Below, one piece after another: positions 1-11,540 of a stretch of DNA of 64,000 bases. A program made the position numbers and the translations under genes. A model generated the notes under the pieces. It did not search any database. It saw nothing but the letters and a program-made list of their open reading frames with translations, and had not been told where the DNA came from. Numbering within the stretch: position 1 is the first letter of the stretch; each line of letters opens with the position of its first letter. The stretch is from Sipunculus nudus (lineage: Eukaryota > Annelida > Sipuncula > Golfingiida > Sipunculidae), in assembly GCA_026874595.1 (NCBI GenBank), contig CM049317.1:74654618-74718617 (forward strand), written 5' to 3'.

Positions 1-149
1 TTCCAGGAATTTCAAATTCCCAGTTAAATGCTGACATTGAGAATTCAGTATTTCAGGTTACCAGTTAGGAGCTAGCTGCAGTATAGACTGTAGAATAATT
101 CTACATGCATTAAATCAGTTGTCTCTTCATGTAAACCTGTAGCTGTTTT

Positions 150-436
150 TATACGCCCGTCATATGACAGGAGAATTATGAATTACTCATCTTCTGTTGG
201 TCCGTTAACTTTTAGTGTCACCGCCATAACTTACCAACTGCAAATCCATGCATATTTCATAAGGTCAAGGGTCTCTGGGCTACTTGTGGTTTTGCTGTGA
301 TAACTTGCGAAGAATATGAAGGATTTTTGATCAAAAATGTTAATCAATGAAATATCCAGCATAAATTCAGTTTCTAGCAAAATCCATGCATATTTAATGA
401 GGTCAGAGGTCACCAGATACACAACGGGCGTATTAT
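150..436. mobile_element. non-autonomous element, cgcccgt family, copy 1
   Basis: Left end atacgcccgtcatatgac, right end acgggcgtattatg: 10-bp inverted ends (atacgcccgt). The inside holds two degenerate 'catgcatatt..ataaggtca' units. A second copy with the same ends and inner motifs lies at 49052. No coding sequence inside. Confidence 0.65.
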
Positions 437-1944
437 GCACGTTTGTGGTGCCCTTGTTTTATTCTACTGTTTTACTTCGGTTTGATATCTAGAGTTTTCC
501 TTCATTTCCATGTATTCATTTACCACGGAAGGTATTTCTGTTTAACAGTGTCTATCAAAGAGGATTCATGTACCCTGTAAATTTTTATCATAAAAAAGCC
601 CCATGACAATTGATAAATTATACAAAAATTAAATGAGAAATCTGTGTAATTCTGTTTATACATCTGTATATATATCTATGTTAATCATATATGTCAGTGG
701 CAATATTTTCCCATCATTCAATGGACAAATGTTTCTAAAAAAACTAAGATTAGCATCTGTTGCTTTATTATTCTTTTGAAATTTTTTTCAAGGACAGAAG
801 TTCTCAGCTTTGTAATTTTCTGTGGTTGTTTTCAGAGACCAAAGTCCCAATCACTAGAGCTGTCTGGGTGTTAGTATGAAAAAAAGCACCAGAGAAGCAA
901 GAATGATAGACTCACTAAACGTCAGAGAATAGACCTAGAAATGGAGAAATGGATGTAGTGTGAGAGGCTTGTCCTCAGTGTATGTTGGCAGATGACTGAA
1001 TATGAGTCAAAAGTCATTATTACCCCATCATTTGAATGACTGATTCTTAAGCAGGATGTGACTCGGTCTGTTAATAAGTAGTGATCTGAAGTCAGAGCAT
1101 ATTCTGATCATGATCATGATTGCTCTTGGGCAGTATCTTGAAGTTTTTTAGTTGTTATGTAACCAGGCACACTTCCATGTGAAAAGATCACCATGGCAAC
1201 AAGGCTGGTTTTGTATTTTGCAGTTTTGTGTCATCTATATATCCCTACAGCAGTCTGCTTGGTCCATTGTCATCAACAATACAGATCCAATTAAAGATAA
1301 AGCTCATACTTGGTTAGAGCTACAAAAAGATGAATCTCCAGAAAAATCTTTGTTGTGTTATATTTATGCTTTTCCTTTATTGATGCACAATTTACTACCC
1401 TTTACTTCATTGATGTAACATGTACGTTGAAATATGCTTAATTGATGATATATGGATTAAATACATTTATACTATATAATATGAAACAGAGTAATTTTTT
1501 AGTGGGTGGAATGGCATTACAAAATCTCAACACTTATTTTGGATTTTTATTCTACAGTGTGTGTAAATTTTGTTTTAAATTTGTTAAATTTAATATTGAA
1601 GCAAACATTAATATTAAAATGGAAGAAACATGACAGAGGAAAGGGAAACAAAAAAAAAATTAAATTGTAAAGAGATATATTCAGGCTGTTTATAATCAGC
1701 TAATTGAAAGGTGACTTGTTATAACTGAGTGCCTAAAATACTATAGTGTTTTCTGAAAAACACACTAATTTTTGTAATAGTATGAAATATCATAAGAAAA
1801 GTAAAATAAATATATTAAATACATGTATCATCAGAAAAAATATTGATCTAGATTTAAAATAATATATACTTGAAAAAACATTTTGGATTTATTTGAAATT
1901 AAAGGTTCCTGCAAAGATGCCTTCTTAATCTGAAAATTCAGAAC

Positions 1945-2000
1945 AGAGAGAGAGAGAGAGAGACAGACAGATAGAGAGAGAGAGAGGGGGGGGGGGGGGG
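1945..2000. repeat. (AG)n microsatellite with poly-G tail
   Basis: Imperfect AG/ACAG dinucleotides followed by a run of G up to position 2000. Confidence 0.95.
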
Positions 2001-5000
2001 ACTTTTTATTTTCAGATATTTTAGTGGTACACAGTGTTGGTTGAATTATGCTGCCCCTGGGCGTATGTGTTACATTTTCATGCCACAGTAAGTCATATCA
2101 ATGAATCTGATGATTGCCTGGCCAGATTTTGACTTGATGTCAAATCCGTTTAACCACCCTGACAGTCATTGGATCTATGAGGGCTACCCCTGAAAATCTC
2201 TCTACAGACAGCGGCCATGACAGAATGAGTTGCGATCAGCAGACATGGGGAATCATCATGGCGGGCACTATTCTTAAACCTTGATGTGACTTAAAGCCCC
2301 TGAGACCCCCTGGTACTCTTCATCATGCAGACAAGCATTATGGGCCTTCCCATCAACCTTTGTAATCCCCGACGGGGATTGAAATGGAATATATTCATAA
2401 AAAAGTGTTAAATCAGGTGATTTTTGTGGTCACCTGTGCTGCCAGTATAGTTTTATACATTTATCAATTGCTGACATATGAGGAAGCGTAAATTATTTTT
2501 TTATGTTGGGGGTACAATGTTAACAGGAATTGATTGGTCGTTGGTTGACCTTCAGACCAGTCCTTTTCTTTTACTGTACACAAGCAGGACATTTGATTAA
2601 TCTAACAAGTCCAGCCAGTGCAGTACACTGCCAGTTTGCTCCTATATTTATCTGTTTACCCCAGCCAGGAGGTATTTCATTTTATTTCACTCACTGTTTG
2701 TTTATTATGTTGGTAGGTTACTTGGTTGGTTGGTTTGTTTTCAACTTTACTAAAAAAACATATAAACTGATTATGATGAAATTTTGTAGAGTTGTAGCAT
2801 AATGCTCAAGGAATTAAATTATCAAATTTGGAGGCAGTCACATCACCATAGTAGGTTTACATTCAGATGATTCTCTGCAGGTGTGAGACAGAGCTATTTT
2901 TAATTCTGGTTGAGGGAGAGAGTCATTCACTTGTATAATAGACCACCTTAGTTCTGGTCTTCAGAGCTGCCCTTTGATGCAACTGTGTCCAACTCTGTAA
3001 CCATACTCAAGTCATGTAAGCCATTGCACATGCCCAGTGACAACTATGGACGGTTTCATCTAATCAAGAGTAGGCATGCATGTTTTAAAGATGTCATTGT
3101 CCAATTTCAGAAACAAAGAATAAAAAAATTTAGGATGAAATAAAGTGGAACCATGAAATAAAGTACCATAAATACCATAGAATCACAAAATAATTAACAA
3201 GAGATCAGATGAGTTAGAATAGACCCCAATATATAAATGCCACAATACAGATTTTTAAATATTCCTCATGATAAATAACATGACAAATATCATGTAAAAA
3301 TATCTATGGTTAATTGATAAATAGCTGATGACAATTATGGTTCAATATTATGCATTGGGACAGCATTATTGAAACAACAAAACAAAACTGCAGTTGGCAG
3401 ATAATGAAGTTAGCAAACAATCCAGGGAAACACAGTACATGGAGCAATGCAACAGAACAAACTTGGAAGGTGAATTTATTTTGTGAATAAACTGATTGCA
3501 AAGAATCAGGTTATATAGTTTTCATTTTCCTGAAAAAAAAACAAATGAAAAAACCCCAAGAACAAGAGAACTGCAACAGTTCATAATATGCAGGTCTTCA
3601 GTATTGTGACCTCTGACCTCATCAGATGTGCACTGATTCTGACACTGATTCTGAGATACTTCATTGTTAAACATTGTAAGTAACCAAGGCAACTTTACAA
3701 AGAAAGTAATCTCTGACCTCATTTAATATTGATTATTTAACCAAGAATTTAACTTGGGTAAGGTATTTTATTGGCAAATATTTATACTGAGTGTTAAAAA
3801 ATCCATTATATTCCTGGTTTAATATGTTATTATCTGCAATACTTAAGTTTAACAGCAGGACACATATAGACACAAATATGGCCAGGTGGAGAGACTATCC
3901 ATACCATAATATTACCTGTCTATAAGACAGGCGTATAACTGACCCATGCCTGGTTACACCCATCAGGTTGTTGGAGTCTGAATATCCAGTAGAGACACAT
4001 CAATGTCCACCTATAACACTTCTGACTGTAGATGCTGGCTGTGATGGTGGGTGAGCAGACTTTTAAATGTGTCCATGCTGGCTAGTTGACAGATGTAACC
4101 TCGTGGTGAAGCTCTGGACATTCAGAGCAGGATGCTGTCATTTTGAATGCTGGCCAGAGACCAAACAAAAAAGAGAAATCTCCTCAAAACTTTAGACATT
4201 TCCTCTTATGTCTGAATTATATTCTGTGGATTGTAGAAACCCCCGTAGTTGGTATTTTATATATTTGCTCCATGCATAGAAAACCTGAAGAGTCCAAAAG
4301 GCTATAAATGAGCACATCATGTCATCATTTCGTTCCCTTCACTGTCATTCCACAGGAAGTGTCACCTTCATGCCATTGACCTTTTCTTTAAAATAAGAAT
4401 GGGTCAGTTAACCAGTTTTGTATAAAAAACACATTAGGCAAAAATTATGGTTGGTTTCTCATGTACCACTCTTGTAAATTTGGATTCCCTTCCATAAAAA
4501 ATTATTTCTTGATTTTCAGCAGAAGTTTACTGGTTTGGAGCTCCAGCCGCTCTCTCATTTCTTTTAAGAAATTAATAAGATTTCAGTTATACATCCCTTT
4601 GTTATGTTACATGTTACGTTTTGCAAAAACAGTTATTATCATGTTTCCTGTACCCTGATCATGCACAATATTCCTTAAAAACCTAAAATAAAAAGGTAAA
4701 AAAAAATTGCCCATCAACACTTACTGATTTCTGAAAAAAAAGTGCCTGAGAAACATAACTTTTTTTGCCTAGGTCTTATTTAATAGAGATAATCTTCAGA
4801 TTTCTATACTACAGACCAACTTGTTTCAGAAGATTCCTGGAATATTTCATTCCTTGAGTGTGGAAATTATCTTTGCATATTTCAGTAAGAGAAAATAAGT
4901 GTTTCCACACTGTCTAATTATCTGTTGTACAGCCTTATTGAACAGATTTGCCTGTCTTTGTCATACCAGTTACAAAATAATTTTTTCTCTCCTGTCTCTC

Positions 5001-5500
5001 ATTGCATGCAGTATCTTCAAGTAGGTAACCAGGCCATAACAGTGATATATTATTATTATTAATCTTTCTACTCTAGGTTCAGGTATTACATTGTATATAC
5101 ACATTGCTGGGTCCAGAAGTTACCATACAACCTGTCATTCAGACTTAAGGACGAATCTTTGAGCTTTAATTAAGTTGTCATCATATTTTTTTCAGGCTCC
5201 TGCCAGGTTCAAACGTTCCATTGTGGGTCCAGTAGCTTCTGACTTCTAGTATTGGGTTTAACTTACCAGTATAATACTTGGTCTGAAGTTTAGAAAGTTA
5301 TTCTTGTTTCTCATGAATGTCCCTAAATGTTTCAGCAGTTGTTGAAAATGTGCCAGGTAAGCAGATGTAAGCCACAAATGGTGAAACCTTTGTTGGATTA
5401 CTGCTGAAATGGTATTTTCACTTGCACTGTTTTATTGATTGATCACCTGTTATCATGCACAGTAAGGCACAGAGTGCACACTAGACTCCTTGGTCTCGTA

Positions 5501-5502
<2 letters not shown>

Positions 5503-5536
<34 letters not shown>
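5503..5536. repeat. (ATT)n microsatellite
   Basis: Uninterrupted att trinucleotides, about eleven copies. Confidence 0.95.
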
Positions 5537-5537
<1 letters not shown>

Positions 5538-6270
5538 GTCTGCCCTCCCATGGGGGAGACATGTAGCGTTTAGTCTTTCATTATCGGCATTCATAATCAT
5601 TGTTTCTGCCATTTCTTGTCATTTTTGTGAACTTTCCACTCAATGCAGATGGATACGTCTTGGAAATTTGCAATGTGACAGCTACTGGTAATCATATATT
5701 TGAACTCCAGCCACTGAAATTTGAGTAAAGAAATATTATTTATTTTAGAAAAGTTTTGTTTCAATTAATACATATTTCAAATTTCTTGATAATGTATGGT
5801 ACATCATAAACATCCCTCAAAATTCAACTTGTTCCTTTATAAGAATATTTATACACCAGTGATAATAATGTTCTGTAAAGTTTTTTTCTACTTAACATTT
5901 GAAAATCAGAAAAACATCTTCAGACAGGAAAAAATGACCATCACATTGCCATTGACAGATGGCCCCACAAACCATATAAGACTGGGGCATATGTAAGAAC
6001 TCATTACGCAGCACTGGGTTTTGTTTTTGTACATCTTGTTTGAAACCACCCTTGGCAGTGACTTTGGTGGCTGTATAGATTTTTTGTGGGGTGATTTATT
6101 TTCCTGTGAGAGCTGCTTCCTGTAAGGGGTAAATTTATGAGCTGCGGCCCGGGGTCACCCTGCAAGGGACGTCCTGGCACAAGTTACTGTCCTACCCATC
6201 TCGTTGTCTTGTCAGACTCACAGAGCTTATCACATGAGATTATGTGATAACCATGAAACTGGCATCCCTA

Positions 6271-6295
6271 GCCCCTGATTGGTTGCTACAGCAAC
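6271..6295. promoter_or_regulatory. inverted CCAAT next to an X-box-like palindrome
   Basis: ATTGG at 6278-6282 overlaps GTTGCTACAGCAAC at 6282-6295, an almost perfect match to the RFX X-box pattern (GTNRCY, 2-base spacer, RGYAAC). It lies in a patch with more GC and CpG than its surroundings. Function is inference from motif only. Confidence 0.25.
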
Positions 6296-7219
6296 AAGAA
6301 TTGATCGGGCTGTTTTACACGGGAAGGGACAGCAAGACATGGTATCAACCTGAACAGATTTATTGACCATTTAAAACAATGTGACAGCCTCGGATTACTC
6401 TGTTAGGGAATACCTGGAACAGCAGAGTAACTCTGGTATATGGTCAGAAACAGTTAAAAAAACACCTTCATCGGGTATCAGAAACCAGCTGAAAAGTAGA
6501 TATCATTACCACGGGCTCAGCTCATCAGTAGAGTCCAGTAATGCAGCTCAGTTACCCGTAGGATATTTGAGTGGTTCTCTCAGGCCACCCATGTGTGACA
6601 TCAATTTGATAATTTCCCAGGATGCAGTAGTCACTATTCATCATCGTTACTCGGTTCCCGACTTGGGAGTCTCTAGTCAGACATTTGGCATTACCAATAA
6701 CATGTAGATACCTGAGTTACTACTGTCCTGCCTTTGGATACATTCCTGAAGTATTACATTTTGTGAAACAACTACCTTTTCATACTTTTGTGGTTATATG
6801 TCAGGTGTATACTTTTTAAGACGATGGTTTTTAGATATTTATATGTTCACATATTTATGAATTTGATGTGACCAAGATGAATCCTCACTCTCAATAACTA
6901 CTTGTGATATGCATTTTTACACACCCACCAAGAGGTGGTATGTTTTATTATTATATTGGTTGGTAATTTGTTTGGTTTATTTGTTAGGAAATTTGCTCAA
7001 AAAGTTTTTGAACAGATTTTGATAAAATGTTAAGGGTACCACCTGAGGAACATTCTGTTTAATTTTGGAATTAACCTGAATCATCATATTATGTTTAAAT
7101 TCAAATAATCTTTCAGCACAATTTTGACCCTCTGACATTAGAGAGTATACAAACAGCATACTGGCTATCAGAGTGCTGTTACATCCTTCAGTGAGGGATG
7201 AAATGTAAGGCACTATGAG

Positions 7220-7347
7220 GATATATGAAAGCAAGCCCAGAAAATGAGATAAGGCACTTTGTACATCTTGGCTTGTAAGTAGCCACCAAAACCTCTGATG
7301 TTCCATGGAGTTGGTTAATCACATTTTCTGGGCTTGCTTTCATATAT
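7220..7347. repeat. perfect 26-bp inverted repeat
   Basis: atatatgaaagcaagcccag and following bases at 7220-7245 recur as the exact reverse complement at 7322-7347, with about 76 bp between. May be the ends of a small foldback element; the loop shows no coding sequence. Confidence 0.7.
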
Positions 7348-7381
7348 TTCCTGCAGTCTTGACAATGCATGGATGACACTA

Positions 7382-7769
7382 GTGTTAAAAACTAGTGGAC
7401 CTGGCATGATCACAGGTGTCAACATAAATACTGCACATGGGGCCGTGTGCATCGTGGAGCCACAACACATGTCAATTAGGAGATGCCCTGACTGACTTGG
7501 CCAAAAATGTGATACACTCTGGCTGGAACACCACGTGTTGTGGCTGACAATAGGACCTCTGGTCACGCAGCCTTGTCATGGTTAACAGACACATGAGGAC
7601 TGTGTTCACCAACACGCAGAGCGTGTTAAACAAGGTGTTAAACAGTTGTATGCGAGGTACTGAGACTGTGTGCTGGGATGGTTATGCTGGAAAAATTTTG
7701 TATTAAGCAAAACTGAACATACAGTGTGAAAAATAGGCATAATATTGCTCCTGATTATGTTCCTTTAAG
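7382..7769. repeat. interspersed repeat family A, copy 1
   Basis: Nearly the whole segment recurs at 32780-33170 in the same order: gtgttaaaaac start, the tgtcaacataaa.actgcac block, gtcctgactgacttggcc-like middle, the gaggtactga..ctgtgtgctgggatgg block, and the cataatattgctcctgatta end. No coding potential; probably a SINE- or MITE-like element. Confidence 0.75.
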
Positions 7770-10272
7770 GTTGTAAAATTTAAATTATTGGCCCAGCATA
7801 ACTTTTACATATGAGGCCTTCAAGCCTGAGGCGCATGGTATGATGTAACAGACTCTAGATGAAGAAACAGCGATGAAAAGTGGAGGATATTAAACAATCA
7901 TACAATGATTTCCCTGTAGGGCTCGGCCATTGTTTCATCAATCTAGAATGATTTAGATTAAGTGTTCTATCCAGCATATATAGCTTAAAGAAATACCTGC
8001 ACCTTGTAATGTTACTGTTTTGCTCAGACAAGTGGCTCCACAATTCTCTCAGCGGTCCACTGTTGTAGCGTGGTTGTCGCTAATAAATGTCAAAAAAGCT
8101 TCAAATTGATATCAATTAAGTTGATTTTTTCTATAGGTCCTGACCAATTATCTTATAGCTGTATTCAAGAAGAATTTGGGAAATATAATTAAGAAAAAAA
8201 TACTAAGCATAACACTTTAGGCCAAAAGCCCCCATTTCAGGTGGACTAATAATTGCTACTGTGTTATTCAGATATATGGCTGTTACTATATATATCTAAA
8301 TTGTCCACAATGTTGGTGAAGTTATTTTGCTGAATATTAAAAGATCTGGCTGTTATTTAATGTCACTTCAGTCATATTGAGTATCCATCACGATGACTAT
8401 GACTATAGGTCATGTTCCATTGTCTTATAACAAAAGCCAGAAGAATTAAATACAACCCAACACAATAAACTGGGGATCATCTTCACTGCTACTACTGTCA
8501 TATACAAACCTTGTCAGTGACATAACTAAAAAAAATGTTCAATGGTTCTTGTTAAATTTACATGCAGATGCATAGATACGGGTGAGAGGACAAAGCCTAT
8601 TTGAAATGGGGTCCTGACTGGTGAAAACCATACAACACATTTAATATCTCATGAGTCATTTTAGGAATTGCCTTGAAAATTTCTATGACAAAGTTTTATT
8701 TTGTTGACAGCTCTATCTTGTAAATGTAAGATATAGCAAAAAAAAACTTTACTGAGACTAAAGGGTCCACAAATCTTATTATTCCATAGTTCTAGTATTT
8801 TAGTCATCATTAATGTATATAAAAAATGAAATGAATATCTTGTAATATTATGTACAGGTTTTTTCCAGTTGAAATAAATGTTCTCCATTTTCATTCAGAA
8901 TCAACTGAAAAAAATGTTCTCCATTATGTTGAGCCATCATATTTATGGTAAGGGGGAGCCAAATTGCAGGCACCAAATGTTCACATCTGCCACATGAAAT
9001 ATTTATAAAAGAGATAAAAAAGTCAAATTAACACTGTATTCAATTATGCCTGAATGATTTTCATAGTTCTTACAAGTTTCTCACATGTGTGCTATATGGT
9101 CACTTGGTATACTCATCAATAGTGCATGACCTCTCGATCAGCCAGTAGGAGCTCAGGTTGACAGTGTCAATGTAGACAGGTTCCTAGTGTTATAACACAA
9201 GCCTGTGTATAAGGCAGAGAGACATACCAAATTTCCTATCTAATAAATAAAATTAATGCTACTCAAAATTATATAATTGGATGTAATGAAGAACTCTTGT
9301 AGATTGAAAATATGGTGATGTGTTTTGTTGGAGATGGTAGGTTATTGAGAAAATCACTGTTATATATCAAGAAAATTAAGGCTTGTTGGCTGCTTCTACG
9401 ATACAGGACCATCATAAAGAGATGCGTAATTATTGCTTATCTTCACAAATGATGCTATTGAATCGAGTACTCCTCATTAGAAACCACTTGGGATTTCATT
9501 AAGCCTGTAATATACAATAAATATAAAAATAAAGCTCAGCGGCTTTGGCCTCATTGATGCCACATTTAAAAGGAGTGCTGGAAATGGTTCATTATATATG
9601 GTCAGACAGCCACAGGGCCTTGGTTTACGTCTAACATATGAAATTATTCATAAAATTATGCATATTATTCAGTATCTTAAATTGACCATATGGCACAACC
9701 TGTATTTGTTGTAACTACAAGCTGGAATTCCTCCCCAAGTTACATATTGTTTAAATACAATACACCAATGTGAGCAGATGGTATATTACTTTGAAAAAAA
9801 AATTGATTTCTCAAATTTAATTGAAACCAGATTATCCATCTTCCTGAAGAATTATATGTTGACCTCCCTGAGCGAGTGTAGTGCTGAGCTTGTATCAAGA
9901 TTGGTTGTCCAGGGTGACCTTTGGGTAGAAGGGACCAATTTATAGAACAAGGGCTTGTAGCTCTTGCTTTCTGCCTGCCACTCTTAGTTAAGTTGAGATA
10001 TTTTTCAGGAATAAAGAAAGCTTGTTTTGGAAATACCTGTGAAAATCAGTCGAAAATAAGTGGAGACAGCCTCGTGCTTGTGTTTTACTCTATTCCACTG
10101 CCTTGTGAACTTTCTTTCACACTATTTTTGTTGTTGTAAAATGCATAAATAGTTTACCGTTTTTGCCATATTACTTTTAAGTGTGGTAACTATTAAATTA
10201 TCAGCAACATAATACTCTCCCTTATATAAATTTAAAAAAAAAAGTGAAAAATGGGACACTCATTTAGGCCTC
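7770..10272. other. no feature recognised
   Basis: AT-rich, CpG-poor sequence with only short random open frames. I see no exon, tRNA or clear repeat. Confidence 0.5.
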
Positions 10273-10457
10273 ATGCTGCATTCACTAACTCTGGGAATTA
10301 TGGTAATTACCAGTTGTAAAGGTGATGGTCGCCAAGTGGGACCGATGATCAACTATATGTATGACCATTTTACCAGTGGTATATACCACTTGGCGTACCA
10401 TGTGACCTCTTGTCAACTCGTATTTACCATCTATCCCAGTGGAAGGGAATGCAGCAT
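10273..10457. mobile_element. foldback / MITE-like hairpin, 185 bp
   Basis: Perfect 11-bp outer ends (atgctgcattc / gaatgcagcat), and the inner arms also pair imperfectly through gggaattatggtaa and gccaagtggga against their counterparts near 10390-10445. An open frame of about 110 codons across it is an incidental product of the palindrome. Confidence 0.75.
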
Positions 10458-10830
10458 TAGACTAATAAGAGGACACTCTAAAACAGATAAATTTGATGCC
10501 AAACAGCAATTACATCAAAATGTCTCTCGCATTTTACTACATTTTTTTTGCAGCACAAAAAAGTTTCCAGTACAACAGGTTTATTATTGCAAAAATTCAG
10601 CTCTTTGGTAAGACTGTCCATTTAAATATAGCAGTTATAAATTTATAAATGCAGTCTTCCTCATGAGTTAATCAGAGCTTGTGATGTACCTGTACATTGT
10701 ACAGTGTGACTGGAAATTTGATCTGAAGGTAAGATGCAGTTTAAATGGTAAAATGAAAATGATTGATCTTAATTAGGGCCCCGTAGTGATCACCGTGTCA
10801 GTCCGGCCTTGACACATATTTTCGCAAACG
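10458..10830. other. no feature recognised
   Basis: Sequence between the hairpin and the tandem array; nothing coding or structured seen. Confidence 0.4.
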
Positions 10831-11540
10831 ATAACTCAACAACAACATACTGCAGCTTTCCCAAATTCACAGGAATGATTGGTACCTATGAGGGCTCCAG
10901 ACCTATATATTGAATAACAAACTTGTCAGAATTCCAATATGGCCGCCACAGCCCAATCTCTGATATTCTTTCATGCGCAATAACTCAACAACAACAAACT
11001 GCAACTTTCCCAAATTCACAGGGATGATTGGTACCTATGAGAGCTCCAGACCTAATGAATTACAGATCTGTAGGAATTCCAATATGGCCGCCACAGCCCA
11101 ATTGCTGATTTTCTTTCGCACGTGATAACTCAACAACAACATAATGCAGCTTTCCCAAATTCACAGGAATGATTGGTACCTATGAGGGCTCCAGAACTAT
11201 CAAATTACAGACTTGTTGGAATTCCAATATGGCCACCACAGCCCAATCGCTGATGTTCTTTCGCGCGTGATAATTCAGCAACAACCTACTGCAGCTTTCC
11301 CAAATTCACAGGGATGATTGGTATACCTATGAGCGATCCAGACCTATTGAATTAAAGACCTGTTGGAATTCCAATATGGCCACCACAGTCCGATGGCTGA
11401 TTTTCTTTCACACACATTAACTTAACAACAACCTACTGCAGCTTACCCAATTTCACAGGGATCATTGGTGCCTATGAGGGCTCCAGACCTTTTGAATTAC
11501 AGACTGGCTAAAAATCAAATATGGCTAAAAGATTACATTC
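10831..11540. repeat. tandem array, unit about 147 bp, five copies
   Basis: Units begin near 10831, 10979, 11125, 11270 and 11417 with ataactcaacaacaac-type sequence, followed by gcagctttcccaaattcaca, an attggtacctatgagggctc block and gaattccaatatggcc. The last unit decays. Related short blocks (tccaatatggccaccag) occur near 20540. Confidence 0.9.

Larger units (their letters stand above)
437..7219. other. AT-rich, CpG-poor stretch without a recognisable exon
   Basis: Probably intronic. It contains an (AG)n/poly-G run, an (ATT)n run, a short partial relative of the 46-kb hairpin around 4681-4775 (gtgcctgagaa motif), and a more GC-rich patch at 6121-6715. Scattered short open frames show no family resemblance. 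Confidence 0.5.

Noticed and set aside
5196..5250. Acceptor-like ttttttcag followed by APARFKRSI as a pro-region exon
   Set aside because: Runs into TAG after 17 codons without a credible donor.
6375..6707. Open frame of 111 codons as a gene
   Set aside because: No ATG at the start, no recognised motif, no splice evidence; kept only as context for the GC-rich patch.
10273..10611. 112-codon open frame
   Set aside because: Lies over the foldback element and its flank.
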